A DNA stretch of 64,000 bases. Origin: Streptomyces sp. CB02414 (lineage in GTDB: Bacteria; Actinomycetota; Actinomycetes; Streptomycetales; Streptomycetaceae). The position numbers and the translations under genes were made by a program. Every line of letters starts with the position of its first letter. Within the stretch, counting starts at the first letter, position 1. The stretch spans positions 920,765 through 984,764 of the forward strand of contig NZ_LIPF01000001.1 in NCBI RefSeq assembly GCF_001905385.1. Reading direction: 5' to 3'. This document shows, one piece after another, positions 16,695 to 24,690 of the stretch. The notes under the pieces were generated by a model. It had not been told where the DNA came from. It saw only the letters and a program-made list of their open reading frames with translations, and ran no database searches.

Positions 16695-17744
16695 ATGCGC
16701 GCACGACGACTGCGGACCGGCCTGAAGGGCTGGGGCGGAGTGGGGGCGATGGCCTTCGCCTGCGCTCTCGCCGTGCTCTTCGCCCTGCTCCTGCCGGTGG
16801 TCCACTCCGACGGCGGCGGCACCGGCGCGGGCACCGGCGGCCACGGCGTCGCCCACGGCAGCCAGGCGCGCGCCGCCGAGGAGTGCACGGACCCGGAGAA
16901 GCAGACCCTGCCGCCGTCCGGGGACGACGGCCCCACCATCGACGAGATCCGCGGCCGCGAGGGCGAGAAGCGGAAGCTGATCGTCGGCGTCGACCAGAAC
17001 AGCTACCACTGGGGCTACCGGGACCCGAACAGCGGCGGTGCCGCCGAGCTGGAGGGCTTCGACATCGACCTGGTGCGCCGCATCGCCGAGGACATCCTCG
17101 GCGACCGGAACGCCGTGCAGTTCAAGGCGATCCCCACCGACCAGCGCATACCCGCGATCCAGGACGGCCGGGTCGACATGGTGGTCCGCACGATGACCAT
17201 CAACTGCGACCGCCTCACCGACGTCGCCTTCTCCGCCCCCTACTTCCGCACCGGCCAGCAGGTGCTGGCGCCCAAGTCGTCGGAGATCACCGGCTACGAC
17301 GGCACGCTGGCCGGCAAGGAGATCTGCACGGCGGCGGGTTCGACCGCGCTGAGCACCCTCCAGCAGGACCGGAAGGACGGCCGGCTGGCCGAGGGCGTCG
17401 ATCTGCGCACCACGGTGCCCAACCAGCTGGACTGCCTGGTGCGGCTCCAGCTCGGCGAGGTCGACGCGGTGGTCACCGACGGCGCGCTCGCCGCCGGCCA
17501 GGCCGCCCAGGACCCCACGGTGGAGCTGAAGGGCGACGCCTTCACCACCGAGTACTACGGCGTGGCGATGAAGAAGGACGCCGACGATCTGGTACGCCGG
17601 GTCAACCGCATCCTCGTCGAGTGGCGCACGGACGAGGCCGAGGGCTGGCAGCGCTCGTACGAACGGTGGCTGTCGGAGACCATGGGCGAGGACCCGGCGA
17701 AGTCGGAGCCACCGACCCCGCCGCAGTATCTGCGCGAGGACTGA
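16695..17744 (+). CDS. glnH: GlnH-like amino-acid-binding protein (SBP family 3)
   Basis: A 349-residue extracytoplasmic protein with a bacterial solute-binding family 3 domain (KLIVGVDQNSYHWGY, then LEGFDIDLVRRIAEDILGD, DMVVRTMTINCDRLTDVAFS and PYFRTGQQVLA, the usual order). In mycobacteria GlnH binds aspartate or glutamate and works with GlnX to control PknG. The N-terminus has one long hydrophobic segment (MAFACALAVLFALLLPVV) but no good lipobox, so it is probably held by an uncleaved helix and not by lipid. ATG at 16695 has an AAAGGAGG site; it follows the glnX-like stop by 59 bp. Confidence 0.8.
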   Translation: MRARRLRTGLKGWGGVGAMAFACALAVLFALLLPVVHSDGGGTGAGTGGHGVAHGSQARAAEECTDPEKQTLPPSGDDGPTIDEIRGREGEKRKLIVGVDQNSYHWGYRDPNSGGAAELEGFDIDLVRRIAEDILGDRNAVQFKAIPTDQRIPAIQDGRVDMVVRTMTINCDRLTDVAFSAPYFRTGQQVLAPKSSEITGYDGTLAGKEICTAAGSTALSTLQQDRKDGRLAEGVDLRTTVPNQLDCLVRLQLGEVDAVVTDGALAAGQAAQDPTVELKGDAFTTEYYGVAMKKDADDLVRRVNRILVEWRTDEAEGWQRSYERWLSETMGEDPAKSEPPTPPQYLRED

Positions 17745-17796
17745 CGACCGCCGTAGACAAGAGAACGCACAAGTCCGCGACAGCGAGAGGTGATCG

Positions 17797-19134
17797 ATGG
17801 GCGACACGGGACCCACCGGGCCGGTGATGGACCGGGACGAGGTGGACCGTGCGCTGGCGCGGCTCGGCGCGGAGCACGAGGCGATCGAGACCTCGCTCCT
17901 CGCCCTCCAGGACCACGCGGGCCGCAGACTCCTCGAGGGCGCCGAGCTGACCGGGACGACCGCCGGACGCTGGGCCGCCGCGGAGGCGTCGATCACGCTG
18001 CTGTGGACCTACTTCGACGCGTACACGGGAGCGCTGCGCACCGCGCGGGAGATCCGTGCCCGGCGCCGCTGGTCCAGCCGCGAGGACCTGGCGGAGCTGA
18101 CCGAGCTGCTGCGCGGCGAGGCCGTCACGGTGGCGGGCGGGGCCGCCACCGCCGCGGCGCCCGCCCCGGACGGCGGTCCGGGGCGGCTGAGCGAACGGTA
18201 CTCGCTGGGGACGCTGGTGGAGCGGATGAACCAGCTGTACGCGGCCTCCCTGGACATGGTGGTCGCCGCCGACGCGGTGTGGTCGGCGCTGCCCGCGCGG
18301 ATCGATTTACTCGCCGCCGAGCTGAGACGCACCCGAGAGCTCGCGCACCCCGTGGGCGTCCGTCCCGGCGAGCACCCGGCCGGCGACGACCTGGAGCGGA
18401 TCACCCGCAGCCTGACGAAGCTGCGCGAGCGGGTCGTCTCCGACCCGCTGGCCTTCTGGCAGCCCGCCGAGGGCAGTTCGGCGCCGGGCGGCGGACGGCC
18501 GGACACCACGGTCTACGACCGGGAGGCACGCGCCCTGGAGGACGTGCGGCGCGAGATCGACGCCGTGCTGGCCGTGCGCCAGGACGCGGAGCAGCGGATC
18601 GTACGCCTGCGGGACGTGCTCTCCCGCGCGGACCGCACCCTCGCCGAGGCCCGGACGGCGCGCGGCGAGGTGCTGGCGAAGATCGCGGCGACGGAGGTGC
18701 CGGTCGTCAGCGGACCGCCGACCGTGCTCCAGGAGCAGCTGGCGGCGGCCGCCGAGTACCGCAGGCACGCCCAGTGGCACCGCCTGTCGCCGCTGCTGGA
18801 GTCCCTGGAGGAGAAGGCCGAAGACGAACTGCTGCGCGCCCGCGAGTCGTTGACGGCGGTCACCGCGCCGCTCGCGGTCCGCGCGGAGCTGCGCGGCCGG
18901 CTCGACGCGTACAAGGCGAAGGTGGCCCGGCTCGGGTACGCCGAGGACCCGGAGCTGGCCGAGAAGTACGAGAAGGCGCGGCGCATGCTGTGGAGCGCGC
19001 CGTGCGACCTGCGCGTCGCCGAGCAGGCCGTGCTGCGCTACCAGCACGCGGCGGCCGAACTGCTCGGTTCGGTCCCGCGCGTGCCCGGTCAGGGCGGGCC
19101 GGTGGACCGGACGGGACGGGGGCCCGGCGCGTGA
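17797..19134 (+). CDS. Coiled-coil protein of unknown function with TTA codon
   Basis: A 445-residue, highly charged, Ala/Glu/Arg-rich and mostly helical cytoplasmic protein; residues about 235-300 and 315-400 look like long coiled coils. No signal peptide, transmembrane segment or catalytic motif is visible and I recognise no family. It sits between the glnH-like and pknG-like genes, 22 bp before the kinase start, so it is likely part of the same signalling pathway, perhaps as a scaffold. Codon 171 (18307-18309) is TTA, which in Streptomyces needs the bldA tRNA, so translation may be delayed until development. Confidence 0.8.
   Translation: MGDTGPTGPVMDRDEVDRALARLGAEHEAIETSLLALQDHAGRRLLEGAELTGTTAGRWAAAEASITLLWTYFDAYTGALRTAREIRARRRWSSREDLAELTELLRGEAVTVAGGAATAAAPAPDGGPGRLSERYSLGTLVERMNQLYAASLDMVVAADAVWSALPARIDLLAAELRRTRELAHPVGVRPGEHPAGDDLERITRSLTKLRERVVSDPLAFWQPAEGSSAPGGGRPDTTVYDREARALEDVRREIDAVLAVRQDAEQRIVRLRDVLSRADRTLAEARTARGEVLAKIAATEVPVVSGPPTVLQEQLAAAAEYRRHAQWHRLSPLLESLEEKAEDELLRARESLTAVTAPLAVRAELRGRLDAYKAKVARLGYAEDPELAEKYEKARRMLWSAPCDLRVAEQAVLRYQHAAAELLGSVPRVPGQGGPVDRTGRGPGA
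18307..18309 (+). promoter_or_regulatory. TTA leucine codon (potential bldA-dependent checkpoint)
   Basis: In the coiled-coil gene the frame reads ATC GAT TTA CTC GCC. TTA codons are very rare in Streptomyces genes and are read only by the bldA tRNA, whose activity rises late in growth. I found no other TTA codon in a gene of this window. Confidence 0.8.
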
Positions 19135-19156
19135 GCGACGAGGGGGAGGCAGCGTC

Positions 19157-21829
19157 ATGAGTGAGGCGGGGCTGACGTGTCAGCGTCCCGGCTGCGGCGG
19201 GACGTACGAGGACGTGGGCGGCGGCGAGCTGTACTGCGACACATGCGGTCTCGCGCCGGTCGTCGCCGCGGGCGGCATGGTCGGCTCGTCGCCGACCGGC
19301 GTCACCGGGGGCGGGCGGGGCTCGCGCGGCTCCGCGGGCAGCGGGAGCTCCCGGGCCGGCGGGCGCGGTTCGCGTACGTCGTCGCAGTCCTCGAAGTCCC
19401 GGCGGTCGGTGTCGGGGCGGCTCTCGCGGTCGGTGTCGGGCCGGTCCACGGGGCGCTCGGTGTCGGTGCGCAGTTCGGGGTCGGGCGCCGGTGTCTCCGG
19501 GCGCGGGCGGCTCGGTGCCGGGCTGGTCGAGGTCCCGGCGATCCCGCGCCCCGACCCGCGCGCCATGGTCCTGGACAACCCGGAGGTGCCGGAGCGCAAG
19601 CGGTTCTGCTCCCGCTCGGACTGCGGGGCGCAGGTGGGGCGGGCGCGCGGGGAGCGGCCGGGGCGCACGGAGGGCTTCTGCACCAAGTGCGGCCACCCGT
19701 ACTCGTTCGTGCCCAAGCTGCGGGCCGGGGACGTCGTGCACGGCCAGTACGAGGTGGTGGGCTGCCTGGCGCACGGCGGGCTGGGCTGGATCTACCTCGC
19801 CGTCGACAAGGCCGTCTCGGACCGCTGGGTGGTCCTCAAGGGCCTGCTGGACACCGGCGACCAGGACGCGATGGCGGCGGCGATCTCGGAGCGGCGCTTC
19901 CTCGCGGAGATCGAGCACGCCAACATCGTGCGGATCTACAACTTCGTCGAGCACCTCGACCAGCGGACGGGTTCGCTGGACGGGTACATCGTCATGGAGT
20001 ACGTCGGCGGCAAGTCGCTGAAGGAGATCGCCAACGGCCGGCGCACTCCCGAGGGGCGGCGCGACCCGCTGCCGGTGGAGCAGGCCTGCGCGTACGGCAT
20101 CGAGGCGCTGGAGGCGCTCGGTCACCTGCACAGCCGGAACCTGCTCTACTGCGACTTCAAGGTCGACAACGCCATCCAGTCCGAGGACCAGCTGAAGCTG
20201 ATCGACATGGGCGCGGTGCGCCGGATGGACGACGAGGAGTCGGCCATCTACGGCACGGTCGGCTACCAGGCGCCGGAGGTCGCCGACGTCGGCCCGTCGG
20301 TGGCGTCCGACCTGTACACGGTCGGCCGCACGCTCGCCGTGCTGACGTTCGACTTCCAGGGTTACACGACCGTCTACGCCGACTCGCTGCCGGATCCCGA
20401 CTCCATCGACGTGTTCCGGCGGTACGAGTCCTTCTACCGGCTGCTGGTGCGGGCCACCGACCCCGATCCGGCCCGCCGGTTCGCCTCGGCGCAGGAGATG
20501 GCGGAGCAGCTTACCGGCGTGCTGCGCGAAGTGGTGTCGCTCCAGACGGGCCGCGCCCGGCCCGCCGTCTCCACCCTGTTCGGGCCGGAGGTCAGGGTGA
20601 CGGACACGGAGTTGTTCCCGCGACTGGACGGTGACGTGTCGCGGCTCGGGGCGCGGACGGGGCGGCGCGGCGGTGGTACGGCGGCGGCCGGACTGCCGGA
20701 CGGGGCGGGTGCCGGCCCCGCGCTGCCGGGCGGGACGAGTGCGGCGGTCGGGGCGCCCGGCGGGGCGGGAGCGGTCGGCGTAGCGGGCGCCGTGCCACCC
20801 GCGGGCACGGGCGCTAGCGCCGGGCTGCCGGGTGCCGTGAGCACGGTCGGCGCGGGCAGCGACACCGGTGACACCGCTCCCGGGCTGGTCAAACCGGCCG
20901 ACGCGCCCGCCGCGGCCCTCGCGCTGCCGGTGCCGCGGGTCGACGCCGGTGATCCCAACGCGGGTTTCCTGGCGGGCCTCATGGCGTCCGCGCCGGCCGA
21001 GCTGCTGACCGCGCTGGCCGCGGCACCCGCGCCGTCGACCGAGACGCGGCTGCGGCAGGTCCGGGCCCGCCTGGAGAGCGGCGACGCGCCCGGCGCCCTG
21101 GAGGGTCTGCGGACGCTGGAGGGCGAACGGCCCGACGACTGGCGGGTGGTCTGGTACCGGGGGCTGGCCGCGCTGGTGACCGGCGACCACGAGGGTGCCG
21201 CGCTGGCCTTCGACGCGATCTACGACGCCTTCCCGGGCGAGATCGCGCCCAAGCTGGCGCTCGGCCTGTGCGCGGAGGTGCTGGGCCAGCTCGACAACGC
21301 CGCCGAGTACTACCGTCTGGTGTGGGCGTCCGACCCGAGCCACGTCAGCGCGGCGTTCGCGCTGGCCCGGGTGCAGCTGGCCGGCGGCGACCGGGCCGGG
21401 GCCGTACGGACGCTGGAGTCGGTGCCGGAGTCGTCCGTGCACTGCACCGGCGCGCGGGTGGCGGCCGTACGGGCGCGGCTGCGGCAGCGCACCGCGGCGG
21501 CCGGCGACGTGGCGTTCCTGGACGATCTGACCGCCTCCGCGCGACAGGTCGAGGCGCTGGACGTGTACGGTCTGGACCCGGCGCGGCGCGAGCAGCTGTC
21601 GGCCGAGGTCCTCGGCTGCGCGCTGGACTGGGTACTCTCCGGAGGTCGGGGTTCCGTCCCTCCCGCCGCCGGGGGACGGACGCTGCTCGGCAGCGGCCTG
21701 GACGAACGCGGTCTGCGTTTCGGCCTGGAGCGTTCGTACCGCACGCTGGCCCGTCTGGCGCGGGGCGGCGAGGAGAGGATCGACCTGGTGGAACGTGCCA
21801 ATCGTTACCGCCCCCGGACGTGGGTGTAG
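19157..21829 (+). CDS. pknG: PknG-type serine/threonine protein kinase
   Basis: An 890-residue soluble kinase. Order: N-terminal zinc ribbon (Cys8, Cys13, Cys27, Cys30), a Ser/Arg-rich linker at about 43-115, a rubredoxin-like zinc module (FCSRSDC then FCTKCGHPY, about 153-180), a kinase domain at about 190-460, an Ala/Gly linker, and TPR repeats from about 625. Kinase marks: Gly loop LAHGGLGWIYLAVDK, ATP Lys in WVVLKG, catalytic YCDFKVDNAI in place of HRDxKxxN, and DMG in place of DFG, both as in PknG. PknG controls glutamate and TCA-cycle metabolism by phosphorylating an FHA protein; an FHA gene lies in this island. The extra N-terminal zinc ribbon is not in mycobacterial PknG as I recall it. 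Confidence 0.93.
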   Translation: MSEAGLTCQRPGCGGTYEDVGGGELYCDTCGLAPVVAAGGMVGSSPTGVTGGGRGSRGSAGSGSSRAGGRGSRTSSQSSKSRRSVSGRLSRSVSGRSTGRSVSVRSSGSGAGVSGRGRLGAGLVEVPAIPRPDPRAMVLDNPEVPERKRFCSRSDCGAQVGRARGERPGRTEGFCTKCGHPYSFVPKLRAGDVVHGQYEVVGCLAHGGLGWIYLAVDKAVSDRWVVLKGLLDTGDQDAMAAAISERRFLAEIEHANIVRIYNFVEHLDQRTGSLDGYIVMEYVGGKSLKEIANGRRTPEGRRDPLPVEQACAYGIEALEALGHLHSRNLLYCDFKVDNAIQSEDQLKLIDMGAVRRMDDEESAIYGTVGYQAPEVADVGPSVASDLYTVGRTLAVLTFDFQGYTTVYADSLPDPDSIDVFRRYESFYRLLVRATDPDPARRFASAQEMAEQLTGVLREVVSLQTGRARPAVSTLFGPEVRVTDTELFPRLDGDVSRLGARTGRRGGGTAAAGLPDGAGAGPALPGGTSAAVGAPGGAGAVGVAGAVPPAGTGASAGLPGAVSTVGAGSDTGDTAPGLVKPADAPAAALALPVPRVDAGDPNAGFLAGLMASAPAELLTALAAAPAPSTETRLRQVRARLESGDAPGALEGLRTLEGERPDDWRVVWYRGLAALVTGDHEGAALAFDAIYDAFPGEIAPKLALGLCAEVLGQLDNAAEYYRLVWASDPSHVSAAFALARVQLAGGDRAGAVRTLESVPESSVHCTGARVAAVRARLRQRTAAAGDVAFLDDLTASARQVEALDVYGLDPARREQLSAEVLGCALDWVLSGGRGSVPPAAGGRTLLGSGLDERGLRFGLERSYRTLARLARGGEERIDLVERANRYRPRTWV

Positions 21830-21832
21830 TTG

Positions 21833-23182
21833 ATGTCGCAGATGCCCCAGCAGGCCGCTGTGCCGAAGTGCCCGAGCTGCGAGGAACCCCTCGAGCCGGG
21901 TGACCGTTTCTGCGGTGCGTGCGGATACGACCTGTCCGCCGTGCCCGCACGGCCCGACGACAGCCCGACGATCGCCATGAACGGCGCGGAAGGCGTGGAC
22001 TGGCCCGTGGCCCGGGACTCGGACGGCTTCGGCCGGCCCGCCCCCGTGCACGCGGCGGCCGAGGTGCCGGGCACCGACTCGGGCGGCTCCCCGCTGCCGC
22101 CGCCCCCGCCGCCCCCGCCCACCGTGCCGCCGATGCCGTCGGCCGCGCCCGAACCGGCCGCGTCCGGGGTGCGGTTCGACCACCGGGCCGACGGGCGGGA
22201 GCCCGACGAGTACCCGTTGCAGGCGCCCGACCCCCGCTCGGCCGCCGCGCCCGCGCCGGCCACCTCCGAGAAGGTGTGCGTGGCCTGCCGCGCGGGCCGG
22301 GTCGACGACGACGGCTACTGCGAGAACTGCGGGCACGCCCAGCCCCGCGAACGCGACCACATGGAGCAGGAGTCCGGCCCGGTCGCCGCGGTGAGCGACC
22401 GCGGCCTGCGCCACCACCGCAACGAGGACGCGTTCTCCGTCGGCTGCACCGCCCTGCCCGACGGCGCCCCCGCGACTGTGGCGATCGTCTGCGACGGCGT
22501 CTCCTCGGCGACCCGTCCCGACGACGCGTCACTCGCCGCGTCCCGGGCGGCCGGTGAGTCCCTGCTCGCCGCCCTGCCGCGCGGAACGCACCCGCAGCAG
22601 GCCATGCACGACGCCATCCTCGCCGCCTCGCACGCCGTCAACGCGCTGGCCGAGGAGCCCCGGACGGCCCTGGAGCAGGCCCCGCACCAGAACGCGCCCG
22701 CCTGCACCCTGGTCGGCGCCGTGGTGGCCTCGGGCCTGCTGGTCGTCGGCTGGGTCGGCGACAGCCGCGTCTACTGGGTGCCCGTCGACCGGAGCACCCC
22801 GCCCGCCCGGCTCACCGAGGACGACTCGTGGGCCGCGCAGATGGTCGCCGCCGGCCTGATGAGCGAGGCCGAGGCCTACGCCGACGAGCGCGCCCACGCC
22901 ATCACCGGCTGGCTCGGCGCCGACGCCTACGAACTGGAGCCGCACACCGCGTCGTTCAAGCCGGACCGCCCCGGTGTGGTCGTGGTCTGCACGGACGGCC
23001 TGTGGAACTACGCCGAGTCGGCCGACGAGATGGCCGACGCCGTACCCCCGGACGCCGCCGCGCGGCCCCTGCACAGCGCCCGCGTCCTGGTCGGCCACGC
23101 CCTGGACGGCGGGGGCCACGACAACGTAACAGTGGCCCTCCTGCCGTTCCCGGCACCGCCGCAGGGGGCAGGATCGGCCTGA
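21833..23182 (+). CDS. PP2C-type protein phosphatase with zinc ribbons
   Basis: A 449-residue Mn/Mg-dependent Ser/Thr phosphatase that probably reverses the PknG-type kinase. Two zinc ribbons precede the enzyme: CPSCEEPLEPGDRFCGACG near residues 12-30 and CVACRAGRVDDDGYCENCG near 146-164, separated by a Pro/Ala-rich linker. The PP2C domain starts at AVSDRGLRHHRNEDAFSV; metal Asp residues lie in VCDGVSS, VGDSRVYWV, CTDGLWNY and GGHDNVTVALLPF. ATG at 21833 is preferred over the adjacent TTG at 21830. It begins 3 bp after the kinase stop, so kinase and phosphatase should be made together. Confidence 0.9.
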   Translation: MSQMPQQAAVPKCPSCEEPLEPGDRFCGACGYDLSAVPARPDDSPTIAMNGAEGVDWPVARDSDGFGRPAPVHAAAEVPGTDSGGSPLPPPPPPPPTVPPMPSAAPEPAASGVRFDHRADGREPDEYPLQAPDPRSAAAPAPATSEKVCVACRAGRVDDDGYCENCGHAQPRERDHMEQESGPVAAVSDRGLRHHRNEDAFSVGCTALPDGAPATVAIVCDGVSSATRPDDASLAASRAAGESLLAALPRGTHPQQAMHDAILAASHAVNALAEEPRTALEQAPHQNAPACTLVGAVVASGLLVVGWVGDSRVYWVPVDRSTPPARLTEDDSWAAQMVAAGLMSEAEAYADERAHAITGWLGADAYELEPHTASFKPDRPGVVVVCTDGLWNYAESADEMADAVPPDAAARPLHSARVLVGHALDGGGHDNVTVALLPFPAPPQGAGSA

Positions 23183-23218
23183 GGCCCCCGCGGGGCGGGG
23201 ACGCGCGCGGGCGGTCTC

Positions 23219-23271
23219 GCGGGCCGCAGGGGGCGGCCCGCGCCATCAGCCGTCACCCCACCGGTGTGGGG
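23219..23271 (+). other. Two hairpins between phosphatase and vWA genes
   Basis: GCGGGCCG 23219-23226 pairs with CGGCCCGC 23234-23241 (7-nt loop), and CCCCAC 23256-23261 pairs with GTGGGG 23266-23271 (CGGT loop), the latter ending just before the AGAGGGGG ribosome site. They could act as a partial terminator and a translation control element splitting the island into two expression levels. Confidence 0.45.
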
Positions 23272-23295
23272 ACGTAGAGGGGGATGCGATCGGGC

Positions 23296-24642
23296 ATGGC
23301 CAATTTCTCGAAGTCGAACGTGCCGCAGTTCTCGGTGGACGTCTACCAGAACGAGTACCTGCCCGAGGGCGGCCGTGAGGTCAACGCCATCGTGACGGTC
23401 ACCGCGACCGGCGGCGGCACCATCGGGAGCGCGGTCACCGCGCCCCACCTGTACTCGCCGGGCCAGGGCCCGTCCGCGGCGGTGGCGGTCATGGTCGACT
23501 GCTCGGGCTCGATGGACTACCCGCCCACCAAGATGCGCAACGCCCGCGACGCGACGGCCGCCGCGATCGACACCCTGCGCGACGGCGTGCACTTCACGGT
23601 CATCGGCGGCACCCACGTGGCCAAGGAGGTCTACCCGGGCGACGGCCTGCTCGCGGTCGCCGACGCCACCACCCGGGAGCAGGCCAAGCGTGCCCTGCGC
23701 GGCCTCAGCGCGGGCGGCGGCACCGCCATCGGCACCTGGCTGCGCCTGGCCGACCGGCTGCTGGCCACCGCGGACGTCGCCATCCGCCACGGCATCCTGC
23801 TCACGGACGGCCGCAACGAACACGAGTCACCGGACGACCTGAAGGCGGCGCTCGACGCCTGCGCCGGGCGCTTCACCTGCGACGCCCGGGGCGTGGGCAC
23901 CGACTGGGAAGTGAAAGAAGTCACAGGGATCGCCTCCGCCCTGCTCGGCACCGCCGACATCGTCGCCGACCCGGCCTCTCTCGCCACGGACTTCACGCGG
24001 ATGATGGAGACGGCCATGGGCAAGGAGGTCGCGGACGTCGCCCTGCGCCTGTGGACCCCCGTCGGCACCACTGTGAAGTTCGTCAAACAGGTCGCTCCCA
24101 CGGTCGAGGAGCTGACCGGCCGCCGCGCCGATGCGGGCCCGCGCGCCGGGGACTACCCCACCGGTTCCTGGGGCGACGAGTCCCGCGACTACCACGTCTG
24201 CGTGGAGGTACCGGCCGCGAACCTCGGCCAGGAGATGCTGGCCGCCCGTGTCTCCCTGGTGATTCCGGAGCCCGGCGGCACGGTCCAGAACCTCGGCGCC
24301 CAGGGTCTGGTGCGCGCCGTGTGGACCGACGACATGGCCGCCTCCACGTCGATCAACCCTCAGGTCGCCCACTACACCGGGCAGGCCGAACTGGCACAAG
24401 CCATCCAGCAGGGGCTGGATCTGCGCAAAGCGGGAGATATCGACGGAGCAACGGCCAAACTGGGCCGCGCCGTTCAGCTCGCGGGGGCCTCCGGAAACGC
24501 GGATACGGCGAAACTGCTTGCGAAGGTGGTGGACGTGGTCGACGCGGCGGCAGGTACTGTGCGACTCAAAGCGAAGGTCGAGGAAGCCGACGAGATGACT
24601 CTCGAGACCCGGTCGACGAAGACTGTTCGTGTAAAGAAGTGA
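23296..24642 (+). CDS. von Willebrand factor A domain protein
   Basis: A 448-residue cytoplasmic protein. The vWA fold occupies about 60-250, with an intact MIDAS metal site: VAVMVDCSGSMDYPPTKM (DxSxS near residue 68), the conserved Thr near GGGTAIGTW and the Asp in ILLTDGRNEHES. The C-terminal half is beta-rich, then helical with LDLRKAGDIDGATAKLGRAV resembling a TPR-like helical pair. No signal peptide. vWA proteins usually mediate protein contacts through the metal; here the kinase, phosphatase and FHA neighbours suggest a scaffolding role. ATG at 23296 gives the natural MANFSKSNVPQFSVD start; ATG 23284 is also possible. Confidence 0.87.
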   Translation: MANFSKSNVPQFSVDVYQNEYLPEGGREVNAIVTVTATGGGTIGSAVTAPHLYSPGQGPSAAVAVMVDCSGSMDYPPTKMRNARDATAAAIDTLRDGVHFTVIGGTHVAKEVYPGDGLLAVADATTREQAKRALRGLSAGGGTAIGTWLRLADRLLATADVAIRHGILLTDGRNEHESPDDLKAALDACAGRFTCDARGVGTDWEVKEVTGIASALLGTADIVADPASLATDFTRMMETAMGKEVADVALRLWTPVGTTVKFVKQVAPTVEELTGRRADAGPRAGDYPTGSWGDESRDYHVCVEVPAANLGQEMLAARVSLVIPEPGGTVQNLGAQGLVRAVWTDDMAASTSINPQVAHYTGQAELAQAIQQGLDLRKAGDIDGATAKLGRAVQLAGASGNADTAKLLAKVVDVVDAAAGTVRLKAKVEEADEMTLETRSTKTVRVKK

Positions 24643-24690
24643 CGCAGGACAACAGAGTCCAACAAGCCCGCAAGAGGGGGAAGCACCGAC

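Noticed and set aside
18860..22417. A 1185-codon open frame on the minus strand
   Set aside because: It lies antisense to the PknG-type kinase and its neighbours, has no recognisable domain and an Arg/Gly/Ala composition typical of shadow frames in 70% GC DNA.
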